In this document: piece after piece, positions 1-7,795 of the stretch
How positions within the stretch are numbered: position 1 is the stretch's first letter
Layout: every line of letters starts with the position of its first letter
Source: Conidiobolus incongruus B7586
Lineage: Eukaryota > Entomophthoromycota > Entomophthoromycetes > Entomophthorales > Conidiobolaceae
Direction of reading: 5' to 3'
Assembly (NCBI GenBank): GCA_000697335.1
Contig: JNEM01016012.1
Span: 1-23,563, forward strand
DNA length: 23,563 bases
The notes under the pieces: model-generated
The model's database searches: none
What the model was told of the DNA's origin: nothing
What the model saw: only the letters and a program-made list of their open reading frames with translations
Program-made: the position numbers and the translations under genes

Positions 1-400
1 ATTTAATTAAAAATTTTTATAAATTATTTTAATTTATAATATAATTATTAATGAATTATCTGCTATTAATTAAAATAAATTATTTAGCAAATATTTTATT
101 TTATTATATGTATGATTCATATATGAATTAATAAATGATAATTGGTCTATTATATTAAAAACCATATTTGAGTTTAATCCAAGATAAAAATTAAAATAAT
201 ATAAGTGAAAATTTATCAATTAAGGTTTATTTTAAAAGAATTTCTAATAGATATAAAGTCAAATTTTAAAAATACAACTGATACTATATGTATTAGAAAC
301 TGGATTAATTTTTTAATTATATGAGGTAAGTTTTTTAGTTAATAAAAATTTGTTGATTTGTTTTTTTTAAATTAAGAGATTTAATAAAAAAGAGATTTTG

Positions 401-413
401 TATTTAAATATAA
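401..413 (+). promoter_or_regulatory. TATA-like box of secreted-protein gene 1
   Basis: TATTTAAATATAA lies 64-76 bp before the ATG at 477. The two related genes downstream have TATATATA-type boxes at almost the same distance, which supports a shared promoter layout. This is seen by comparing the three upstream regions; no transcript data are available. Confidence 0.5.
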
Positions 414-476
414 CTCAAACAATTTATTAAATTTTATCTATTCATCCGCAAATCAATATTTCATTCTTTTGCCAAT

Positions 477-740
477 ATGAAATTCACCGTTATTTTATCT
501 ACTCTTTTGGCTACCATTATCGCTACTCCAACCGATATTCTCAATCTCGTGAATGCCAAGCGTATTCCTGTGTCCGTATTGAGCTCTGGTAACACTTCCG
601 CTGACAATATTAACATTTCTAATATCCAACTGACAGCTAATGACACTGGTGATGAGCATGATGAAGATTACTATGACAGATTGGGATTTTTGGTTGCAGC
701 ACTTTTAATTGATGGTGTGATCCAAGCTGATGCTCAATAA
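477..740 (+). CDS. Small secreted protein, copy 1 of a three-gene family
   Basis: This gene encodes 87 residues. The N-terminus MKFTVILSTLLATIIA is a typical signal peptide, followed by a short pro-segment (PTDILNLVNAKR) ending in a KR pair at residues 28-29, a Kex2-type site. The predicted mature chain begins IPVSVLSSGNTSADN, has N-glycosylation sequons (NTS, NIS) and no cysteine. The core from PTD to ISNI is nearly identical to copies 2 and 3. The acidic middle (DEHDEDYYD) and hydrophobic tail (LGFLVAALLIDG) are unique to this copy, and the IYDNQDNGF tail of the others is absent. The ATG aligns with the start of the other copies. A likely AATAAA polyadenylation signal lies near 804-809. I recognise no known family. 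Secretion and processing are inferred; function is unknown. Confidence 0.82.
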   Translation: MKFTVILSTLLATIIATPTDILNLVNAKRIPVSVLSSGNTSADNINISNIQLTANDTGDEHDEDYYDRLGFLVAALLIDGVIQADAQ

Positions 741-1606
741 TTTTCAAGATTGAATATTTCTAGTGTCAAATTTTTAGAATTAATAGCTTTAGAATTATGT
801 ATAAATAAAAAGTTAATTTATTGCTAAACTTAAATTTATATTGTAAAAAAATCTATTAAAATGTATTATTTAATAGTTGTAACATGATATAAAATGGCAA
901 TAGAAATATAATAAAGCTTGGATTGGCCAAAATTAAAATAATTTGGATATATTAATGTTTTGAAAAAATAACTTTTTTTAGGGTAACACAATTGTAATCT
1001 AAAATACTGTTAACATTATCCCAAAGTTCATTGAAGCAGATAATTGAAATATAGTGTATTAATCACCAAACAATTTATTGGAAATCTAATAATATCGTCT
1101 TAATGAGTTTTAGAATTACCATTACTAAATATCCATTATAAACAAATATATATTTATTATATTTCATAATTTTGAACAACAAATATTTAAAATAGTTTTC
1201 AGGTTTTATCTATCAATTATAATATTTGAAAAACTACTAGCTAATCAAAAGTTCCTATTGATAAATTATTTAACTCGCATGTAAATATTAAGCTTAAAAT
1301 CATATATTCATTCATTTGATTTTACGAATAATTATTACATCAAGAATAATTATTAATATCAAATTGATAAACAATGACAAATTCCGATTATAAAATATTT
1401 AAAATCAGATTCAATTAAAATGTATAAAATCTTGTTTAACTAAATTTGATTAATTCAGATTCGCTAATTTATTTTAACAAAATTATATCTTATATTGAAT
1501 GATAATTTAATTCAAAATTTTTGATTTTTCTCCGTATATATGTAAGATTGTTAAATTTTAGTTGTATTGCAAAATGGTTTTCTGTTATACTTTTAATTTT
1601 AAAATA
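741..1606. other. AT-rich intergenic region
   Basis: Apart from the likely polyadenylation signal of the preceding gene, I see no coding-like segment, RNA gene or repeat of note. Stops are dense in all frames. Confidence 0.6.
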
Positions 1607-1633
1607 AATAATAATAATAATAATAATAATAAT
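1607..1633. repeat. (AAT)9 microsatellite
   Basis: Nine uninterrupted AAT units lie in the upstream region of secreted-protein gene 2, about 100 bp before its TATA box. It may be length-polymorphic. Confidence 0.9.
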
Positions 1634-1731
1634 GTGGGATACCAAATTTTTACGTTATTGTTATTTGTTGACATTCGAGTAGCTTATACTTGGTTCAAAT
1701 TTTAGAGAGAGGAAATATTTTAGATAATGAG

Positions 1732-1740
1732 TATATATAG
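1732..1740 (+). promoter_or_regulatory. TATA box of secreted-protein gene 2
   Basis: TATATATAG lies 71-79 bp before the ATG at 1811. An upstream in-frame ATG at 1727 overlaps this box, so the reading frame upstream of 1811 is promoter and leader rather than protein. Confidence 0.6.
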
Positions 1741-1810
1741 ACTCAGAATCAACACCATACTATACATCATCCACTTATTAATTAATTTATTATTACTTCA
1801 ACTAATCAAT

Positions 1811-2119
1811 ATGAAATTCGTTGTTATCTTATCCACTATTTTGGCCACCGTTGTTGCTGCTCCCACCGATATTCTCAACCTTGTGAATGCCAAGCGTATC
1901 CCTGTGTCCGTCTTGAGCTCTGGTAACACTTCCGCTGACAACATCGATATCTCTAACATTTCGCAATCTGGTATCGCTGGTGATGGTCATGGATACGATG
2001 GATATGATGGCTACTCTGGTCTAGGAGGCTTGTTGGGAATCCTCCTTCATCCTAACACTATCTACGACAACCAGGATAATGGTTTCGTTATTGAAACTTT
2101 AGAAAGAAACATCAATTAG
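1811..2119 (+). CDS. Small secreted protein, copy 2 of a three-gene family
   Basis: This gene encodes 102 residues. A signal peptide (MKFVVILSTILATVVA) precedes a pro-segment that ends with KR at residues 28-29. Then comes the conserved segment IPVSVLSSGNTSADNIDIS, a Gly/Tyr/Asp-rich middle (GYDGYDGYSGLGG) and a conserved tail (LLHPNTIYDNQDNGFV, then IETLERNIN). No cysteines are present. The start at 1811 is chosen because it aligns with copies 1 and 3 and gives a clean signal peptide; an in-frame ATG at 1727 lies at the TATA box. Codons often end in C (ATC, ACC, GTC), unlike the AT-rich surroundings, which suggests high expression. AATAAA follows at about 2143. Its tail is nearly identical in DNA to copy 3, pointing to recent duplication or conversion. 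Function is unknown. Confidence 0.85.
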   Translation: MKFVVILSTILATVVAAPTDILNLVNAKRIPVSVLSSGNTSADNIDISNISQSGIAGDGHGYDGYDGYSGLGGLLGILLHPNTIYDNQDNGFVIETLERNIN

Positions 2120-2830
2120 ATGATAATATTTTAATTATAATATGAATAAAGAATTAATTATTATATGCTTCAATTGTTAATGTTTTATTTAATAACCATC
2201 TTATAAAATTATTATAAAAATAAAAAGATATGTAACATTCTAATCTCATTAACTATAATATTATTAAAATATAATTTTCTATTATGCTAGATAGAATATT
2301 AAATAAAATATCAAAGAGATCACCATTTTTAATAAGTTAATAGTTATTTTTTATATAATTATTCAATTGTCATTTAAATTTTATTACTTTACACTTCAAT
2401 ACATAGTTAAATTAAACATTTAATATTTAAAATATGATAAAGGATTACCATATATCTAATATTTCGGTAAATAAAACTTAAAAATTGTATAATGAATGAT
2501 TATAAATTGCCATATTAACTAATCAATTGAATTTAAATTATTATTTCAATCAATGTAGAATTTTAATATAAAGTATTCCGATCAATTAGATAAATTTTGG
2601 ATTGGGTTTTTAAGCATATTCAATTTGGGTTTAGAAATATTACATCAATTCAACTTAATAAAATTTAATAGCTTAATCTTCTATTAGTAGTACATGGAAT
2701 TATAACTCTAGTTTAATTATCCGAGTATAGATATTTTAAATATGTTTATGTAATAGTTTATACCCAAAGTGGAGTATGTTCATTCCACACTGTTTAAAAT
2801 TTAGAATAAAATTCAACTAAAATTATCATA
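2120..2830. other. AT-rich intergenic region
   Basis: This stretch holds the 3' flank of secreted-protein gene 2 and AT-rich DNA up to the mariner insertion. No coding, RNA or repeat signal was recognised. Confidence 0.6.
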
Positions 2831-2936
2831 TTACCTTGAATTTGAAATAATGGGAAATTTTTTAATTTCCGATTTTTCAAACATATTATTAGTTTGAAAT
2901 GAATAAATATATACAAAGTTAATAGGAAATTATATA

Positions 2937-2968
<32 letters not shown>

Positions 2969-3418
2969 TAGTTTTTTTAAATAAAAGTATTTCTAATTGG
3001 TGTTCTCAATATAATTTGAGAAGACCTATTATTTTGCATGATAATTGCAAAATACACAAATCTAAAGCTGTAAAAAACTTTCTAATTAAAAATAACTGGA
3101 AAGAATTACCACATCCAGTATATTCCCCTGATTATAACCTATGTGATTATAATTGCTTTGGGCAATTAAAAAACCAGCTTGCAGGAAAGAAAATTTCTGC
3201 AGGAAAATTTAATTGGTTTGTGAAACATCAAATTTCAGTCCTTAATAAAAAGAACTGTTTTTTAGGTGTTAGAAGTTTGCCAAAAGTATGGCAAAAAGTT
3301 ATTAATAATAAAGGAAACTATTAAATTTATATTATATATTTATTTTTATATATCATATATTCAAATGTTTATTTATTTTTAATCGCAAAAAATTCCCATT
3401 ATTAAAAATGCAGAGTAA
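2831..3418 (+). mobile_element. Mariner-type DNA transposon, internally deleted (copy 1)
   Basis: TA dinucleotides flank the element at 2829-2830 and 3419-3420. The ends are inverted: the left end starts TTACCTTGAATTTG and runs into ATGGGAAATTTTTT; the right end is AAAAAATTCCCAT followed by GCAGAGTAA. The element is 588 bp against 1323 bp for the related copy at 7648. The missing part lies between an internal (AT)n run at about 2943-2968 and the second catalytic region of the transposase, so the breakpoint falls at the microsatellite. The C-terminal transposase part is open. It sits between secreted-protein genes 2 and 3 and is the least mutated of the three copies here. Confidence 0.88.
2980..3324 (+). 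pseudogene. Mariner transposase, C-terminal fragment (DD34D)
   Basis: This is the C-terminal third of a mariner-family (IS630/Tc1/mariner) transposase. The second catalytic Asp lies in ILHDNCKIH and the third in PVYSPDYNLCDYN. The spacing between these two Asp residues is 34, the DD34D pattern of true mariners. LPHPVYSPD is also a family hallmark. The frame is open for more than 100 codons to the stop at 3322-3324 but has no proper start codon. The DNA-binding N-terminus and first catalytic Asp are missing with the deleted middle of the element, so it cannot be an active transposase. The ends could still be moved by a transposase supplied elsewhere. Confidence 0.88.
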
Positions 3419-3482
3419 TACTTTAAGTTTGTTGATAAATTTATTTTAGTGTAAATTCAATTCATTACAAAATTATAGGTTC

Positions 3483-3512
3483 ATTGAAATGTTAAAGATT
3501 GAAATGTTATAG
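3483..3512 (+). repeat. 15-bp tandem duplication upstream of secreted-protein gene 3
   Basis: ATTGAAATGTTAAAG is immediately followed by ATTGAAATGTTATAG (14 of 15 identical). It lies 145-175 bp before the ATG at 3656 and 70-100 bp before the TATA box. It could be a doubled binding site for an unknown factor. Confidence 0.6.
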
Positions 3513-3520
3513 ATATCATC

Positions 3521-3550
3521 AATTGTTGATATTGATCAAAAATTGTTGAT
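3521..3550 (+). repeat. Paired 10-bp direct repeats upstream of secreted-protein gene 3
   Basis: AATTGTTGAT occurs at 3521-3530 and again at 3541-3550, exactly 20 bp apart (two helical turns). Together with the tandem duplication just upstream it makes a dense promoter-proximal repeat array. A regulatory role is inferred from position only. Confidence 0.5.
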
Positions 3551-3581
3551 TCCACGATATTTAGTTCAAATCATCATTTTG

Positions 3582-3590
3582 TATATATAC
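3582..3590 (+). promoter_or_regulatory. TATA box of secreted-protein gene 3
   Basis: TATATATAC lies 66-74 bp before the ATG at 3656, matching the spacing in the two sister genes. Confidence 0.6.
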
Positions 3591-3655
3591 CATCATTTCG
3601 ATCATAGGTGAATCAATATTCTAATACCAATTAATTATTATCTAATCTTATCAAT

Positions 3656-3955
3656 ATGAAATTCGCTGTCATTGTCGCTGCTCTCTTATCCTCTGTCATT
3701 GCCTCACCCACCGATGTCCTCAACCTTGTGAATGCTAAGCGTATTCCAGTCTCTGCATTGAGCTCTGGTCACACCTCGGCTGACAATATTGACATCTCTA
3801 ATATTTCACAAACTGGTGTCGATGGTGAAGGCTGGGAAGGTTATGATCGCAATCATTTATTGAGCTTGGTAGAAATCCTTCTTCATCCCAACACTATCTA
3901 CGACAACCAGGACAATGGGTTTGTTATTGAGACTTTAGAAAGAAACATCAATTAG
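3656..3955 (+). CDS. Small secreted protein, copy 3 of a three-gene family
   Basis: This gene encodes 99 residues. A signal peptide (MKFAVIVAALLSSVIA) is followed by SPTDVLNLVNAKR with the KR pair at 28-29, and a mature chain starting IPVSALSSGHTSADNIDIS. The NTS sequon of copies 1 and 2 is lost (GHTS here), while the NIS sequon is kept. The middle (GVDGEGWEGYDRNHLLSLV) is variable. The last 25 residues, beginning LLHPNTIYDNQ and ending LERNIN, match copy 2 exactly. There are no cysteines. C-ending codons are common. AATAAA follows at about 3980. Core and tail conservation flanking a fast-changing middle suggests diversifying change between fixed ends. I cannot assign a function; a secreted surface or host-interaction role is only a guess. 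Confidence 0.85.
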   Translation: MKFAVIVAALLSSVIASPTDVLNLVNAKRIPVSALSSGHTSADNIDISNISQTGVDGEGWEGYDRNHLLSLVEILLHPNTIYDNQDNGFVIETLERNIN

Positions 3956-4454
3956 ATGACGATTTTATATTATACAATAAATTATTACTATCATTCAATT
4001 TATTTTTCAATTACTTTATGTTTTTATTAATTAAAATTGTATTTAAATGAAACTAAATATAAAATTAAAATTTATATTTAATAGATTAATCTATATTACT
4101 AATAAGTCATATTTTTCATTTATTATAATTTATGAATTTAATAATAATTTTATTATTGAATATGACTTACATTATTTCTTGAATTTATAGTTTTATCAAA
4201 ATTACGTTATTAAATCCTTTTTGACAATAAAAAAATCAATATTAAATGGAACATAAACCATGATTTTTATGATTATAATTATAGTATAATAGAAAATATA
4301 TATAAATAATTAAAGTAGGAATTTCTTATCGAAAATGAGAACATTTCAATTTTTAGAAAAAAAATTAAATATATTAAAAATATTATAATATATATTATGG
4401 AATGATATTACCTAATTAAATATAAAATAATAAAATATACTATAATTAACTTTC
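3956..4454. other. AT-rich intergenic region
   Basis: This is the 3' flank of secreted-protein gene 3 and AT-rich DNA. I recognise nothing further in it. Confidence 0.6.
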
Positions 4455-4462
4455 AAAAAAAA
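4455..4462 (-). terminator. Oligo-T run, candidate Pol III terminator
   Basis: On the minus strand, TTTT (4465-4468) and then T8 (4455-4462) follow directly after the 3' end of the tRNA-like sequence, as expected for a Pol III transcription unit. T runs are common in this genome, so the support is modest. Confidence 0.4.
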
Positions 4463-4468
4463 TCAAAA

Positions 4469-4542
4469 TGATCTCGCTCAAATTCGAACTCAAGTTAGTC
4501 TGTGTTTTAGGCAGACGTGATAACCAACTACACCTCGCGATT
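4469..4542 (-). pseudogene. tRNA-Val-like sequence, degenerate (anticodon loop reads AAA)
   Basis: This 74-nt minus-strand sequence has tRNA layout. The D arm has an A-box-like GGTGTAGTTGG and a GTG/CAC stem. The anticodon arm is TCTGC-CTAAAAC-ACAGA, and the T loop is TTCGAAT, with a B-box-like GTTCGAAT. The D and anticodon arms most resemble fungal tRNA-Val (loop CTAACAC), but the anticodon reads AAA instead of AAC. The acceptor stem has mismatches at pairs 1 and 5, one pair at the foot of the anticodon stem and one T-stem pair are broken, and the universal T8 is A. An oligo-T terminator follows at once. It is most likely a decayed tRNA-Val gene; a divergent but transcribed tRNA-like RNA is possible. 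Confidence 0.55.
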
Positions 4543-4930
4543 GTATATAAAAAATAGGGATGAATTTTATTCAATTTTTCCACATTAATTTCTACACATT
4601 ATATTGATGAAATTAATCATAGCTAATTATAAGAAATATATTGATTAATATTTTGTTAGTATAGATTTTCAGTTTATAAAACATATTCAACCTTTTTCCA
4701 ATTTTTATTTTATAATTATTCTGATTTATACAAATTAGTTATTCTTTTAATCTTTTTCTCCTCTCAAATATATTATAATTTATAAAATATTAATAATAAT
4801 AAAATTATAAAAGACTATTGAAATCATTAATATTTAAAATTTCGTGATTAATTTATATATTCCCAAAATTATTAAATAAATTATTATAATATTTAATTAA
4901 GTCTTTATTTATATATATTTTAATATAAAT

Positions 4931-5203
4931 TGTAAGACTTCTGGAAAGTAGTCTTGGGATAAAGACCACGTGAATTCGATGAAACGGGGCAAAGACGACT
5001 AACGAGATACTTTGGAGTTTTATTAAAAATATCAAGATGTAGGGCTTGGCCCTGATTGAAGTGATCGTCCAGCAAATGTCTGTCCAGTGACTATTTTATA
5101 GTGTGGTTGATCCTTTCCCAATGTGTTTAAACTCTAACTTCTGTTATAGTCTGGAATTTTCCATTGTGCAAGGATTGTTCCTGATATTTGTAAGTGGATT
5201 ACA
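4931..5203 (-). mobile_element. LTR fossil (Ty3/gypsy-like), minus orientation
   Basis: This 273-bp, less AT-rich block begins TGTAATCC and ends TCTTACA on the minus strand, giving TGTAA...TTACA ends. Between them, in order, are a TATA-like element (CACTATAAAATAG) and a polyadenylation signal (AATAAA), the usual layout of an LTR. The bases beside the two ends do not match, so no target duplication is seen. About 60 bp of similar composition (5204-5263) precede it on the minus strand, including a perfect 6-bp hairpin (AGCGGA/TCCGCT). That flank may be a remnant of the internal region next to a 3' LTR. The family is inferred from the ends and layout only. The element is a fossil without coding capacity here. 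Confidence 0.5.
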
Positions 5204-5337
5204 TCTGGAACCTTTATGGACGGTTAAAGTTGAAAGGCGAGCGGACCTCCCGATCCGCTATAATACTAAATATTAAATGATAAATAATTCAAAAGTTAGA
5301 TGTTTTGCAGTAAATTAGCAAGTTGTTAAAGTTTTAT

Positions 5338-5376
5338 CATTTTTTATTTTTTATTTTTTATCTTTTATTTTTTAAA
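5338..5376. repeat. T-rich low-complexity tract
   Basis: Several TTTTTTA-like units in a row form a T-rich tract in an otherwise featureless AT-rich stretch. Between 5264 and 5820 I see nothing else. Confidence 0.7.
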
Positions 5377-5825
5377 ATTGCTAATTTGAAGGTTAGATTA
5401 TAATAGTAATATTTGCAATATATAAATCTTAATATTTTAAAGAATTTTAAATGTTAATTGATTTATGTTTCATTAATAAAAAAATAAATATGATTATTTA
5501 TATGTGTTGTCAATATAAAAAGTTATATAAATATCTATAAATTAAAGAGATAAATATTAAAATGATGTTTTATTTGAATTTTCTAATTAATAAAAATAAA
5601 AAATATTATTAAAAACAAATATTAAATATATTTATGTTTATTAATACAAAGCATAATTTCAAATTGAATAATTATAAAATTATAGAATATTAGAGTAAAT
5701 TATAATTTTGTATTATTTATCAAAGTATTAGTGAGAAATATTCAGCAATTGATAAATAGGATATGAATAAAATAGTATATAAAATTTTATTTAATAAGTT
5801 ATTTTATAGGTGATACTTGTGACAA

Positions 5826-6398
5826 TTGTTACCTAATTTATACCTTTCCTCACTCCAATTCACTACCAAGTACCTGATTAATCAAATTAGGCCTTATCAA
5901 TATTTTAGCAATCCACATCTGAGTGACCTCACTGTTACTCAGCTGTTGTATACTTATGCCTATATATTCTACTTAGCTATAGGAAGGACTCAGTGCTCCT
6001 CTTTGATCCCTCTCTTTCTTTACCTCTCCTCTTTAACTTTCTCCTTTTTTACACAAATAAACCTTTTGCCTACTTCCAAGACTTTACCTTTAGTACACTC
6101 AAGTAGTTGCATATAGTCCAACTTGAGTCATCTTTCATTATTCATCCTATATTCGTTCCTATTGATATTTTGTGATTACATCTTTTTAGTATGCCAGATC
6201 CTAATGCTTCCACTGTTGCTGCTAGTCTAGTTGCTCTTTACAATGCCCAGTTTACAAGTGATCAGGTCCAGATAGCCAGAGAATTGATCATCGGTAGTTT
6301 ACCCCAGCTGGTAGGTGTCATGATTCACAATTTGGCCTACAGAATAAGTGTGTCAGTGACCTTGATGACGCTACAAGAGCTAATAGTCGTGACAATAG
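5826..6398 (+). mobile_element. LTR/gag-like fossil fragment, left arm of an inverted pair
   Basis: The block opens with TTGTTACC directly after GACAA (5821-5825). It carries a TATA-like box at 5961 and AATAAA at 6056-6061. From 6191 it has the first part of a protein-coding frame starting MPDPNASTVAASLVALYNAQ that resembles the N-terminus of a retroelement gag. The frame is cut off at the centre of the palindrome near 6396. The protein aligns over about 65 residues with the right arm on the opposite strand (shared HNLAYR, ELI and MTL motifs). I infer an LTR-retroelement 5' end from this order of signals and the tRNA-adjacent site; no polymerase or integrase sequence remains. It is incomplete. 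Confidence 0.5.
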
Positions 6399-6988
6399 TG
6401 AGTCATGTTGCGGTTATTAGCTCCTTGAGCGTCATCGAGGATACTGACACAGCCATTCTGTAGGCCAAATTGTGAAGCAATGTGCCTAAAAACTGAGGTA
6501 GGTTACTGAAAATCAGTTCTTTGGCCATCTGACCATGATTACTGTTGAATGGGGCATTGAAGAGGGCGATTAAATCAGCAGCAGCAGTGACAGTATGAGG
6601 ATTTGACATGCTAAGAAAGCAAAAATCACAGAATATCAATAGGAATGGATGCAGAGCGGATAATGTAATATGTCTCAAGTGAAGCTATAGGTGCCTTCTT
6701 GAGTATGCTCTGAAGCAGGCTTTGAGTAGGAAAATAAAATTTATTTGTAAAGTAGAATAGTGAAAAATCTTCTTTTGGATTAAATTGGAAGTGCTGGCAT
6801 AAGTAGGCCATCACGGATAAACAGTGTGGTTGTTAGACATGTAGATGTTGTGATATCAAGAGTTTAGAGCCTAATTCACAACTGGTGGAGATTATTTATA
6901 TGGGTTAATTGGGTGATAGGTGATTTGGTGGTGATTTGGGAGTGATTTTGAGTGGGAGAAGGGATCAATTAGAGAAAGCTTTTCAACA
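6399..6988 (-). mobile_element. LTR/gag-like fossil fragment, right arm of an inverted pair
   Basis: This is the mirror of the left arm on the minus strand. It runs from TGTTGAAAAGC at 6988, through TATAAATA (6893-6900) and AATAAA (6740-6745), to a gag-like start at 6609 (MSNPHTVTAAADLIALFNAP) and then to the shared centre. The segment just before each start codon is also conserved (CCTATTGATATT, then TGTGATT). The two arms differ by many conservative amino-acid changes, so they look like two related elements that evolved separately as genes before being joined tail-to-tail. GACAA at 6989-6993 repeats the bases before the left arm, a candidate 5-bp target duplication around the whole composite. 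The right end lies about 10 bp before the tRNA-Met gene. Confidence 0.5.
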
Positions 6989-6997
6989 GACAAGTGT

Positions 6998-7070
6998 GCT
7001 TCTTTGGCGCAGTTGGCAGCGCGTGAGTCTCATAATCTCGAGGTCGTCGGTTCGAACCCGACAGGGAGCA
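6998..7070 (+). tRNA. trnM-CAU: Elongator tRNA-Met (CAT anticodon)
   Basis: This 73-nt tRNA folds fully. The acceptor is GCTTCTT with AGGGAGC and discriminator A, the D arm is GCGC/GCGC with AGTTGGCA, and the anticodon loop is CTCATAA with CAT at 7031-7033. The T arm is GTCGG-TTCGAAC-CCGAC. A T-T pair at the base of the anticodon loop is also present in the yeast elongator tRNA-Met. The TTCGAAC loop and the acceptor differ from initiator tRNA-Met, so this is the elongator. There is no intron, and CCA is not encoded. An LTR-like insertion ends about 10 bp upstream, a position typical for Pol III-targeted retroelements. The gene itself looks intact. Confidence 0.95.
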
Positions 7071-7081
7071 TGAATGTTTAA

Positions 7082-7086
7082 TTTTT
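7082..7086 (+). terminator. Pol III terminator of tRNA-Met
   Basis: TTTTT lies 12 bp after the end of the mature tRNA. Confidence 0.75.
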
Positions 7087-7647
7087 CTTATCATCTACTT
7101 TTTTATTTAATTATTTTAAAATTTTTTCTTTTATATATTATTTTATCAATTACTTTCATCATATTTTTTTTCATTCTTAATCATTTTGATAATATTTTTT
7201 TAATTAATATCTGACTTATTTTTTATTAATTAATGTTTTTTATATTCCTATTTAGCTTTAGCTATTTCTATATTTAAGTTAATTTACTCCTTTTAACTTT
7301 TTTTTATAATAATTTTATTAATAAAAAACAAATATATTGAAAATTCATAATAACAAACATATAATTTTTTTGAACAATTTATAATTTTTATTTAATTTTC
7401 AATTTTTCAATTTTGATCAAATTTATTTATTTGATAAAAATTTAAGATTTAAAGCTATATAAAAATATTAATTTATATTTTCAAATTATATTAATAGTAT
7501 TATTTATTTAAAAAAGTACTATTAAATATTAGGGAAAAAATGCTTTCAATTAATACATTGAACCTATTTAAAATTAAATAAAACTTTATTTTTATATTTG
7601 CAAAATTATTATAATTAAAATTTATTTCAAAATCTAAATTGAATATA
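7087..7647. other. AT-rich intergenic region
   Basis: AT-rich DNA lies between the tRNA gene and mariner copy 2. No coding or RNA signal was seen. Confidence 0.6.
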
Positions 7648-7758
7648 TTACTATAGAATTAAAAAAATGGGAAATTTTTTAATTTCTGATTTTTCAAACA
7701 TATTATTAGTTTCAAATAAAAAAATATATACAAAACAAATAGGAAAATAAATAGTTTT

Positions 7759-7795
<37 letters not shown>

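Noticed and set aside
1727-1810. An N-terminal extension of secreted-protein gene 2 from an in-frame ATG at 1727
   Set aside because: It overlaps the TATA box and would bury the signal peptide; the ATG at 1811 aligns with both sister genes.
477-3955. The secreted-protein genes as alpha-factor-like pheromone precursors upstream of a STE12 pathway
   Set aside because: Each precursor has a single KR site, no repeated peptide and no C-terminal CaaX box; closeness to STE12 alone is not evidence.
4853-5035. Open frame of 60 codons on the - strand
   Set aside because: It falls across the end of the LTR fossil and AT-rich flank; no protein-like features.
5826-6116. Open frame of 96 codons on the + strand
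   Set aside because: It lies in the LTR-like, non-coding part of the left arm and has no counterpart in the right arm.
6626-6814. Open frame of 62 codons on the - strand
   Set aside because: It lies in the LTR-like and leader part of the right arm; no protein-like features and no match in the left arm.
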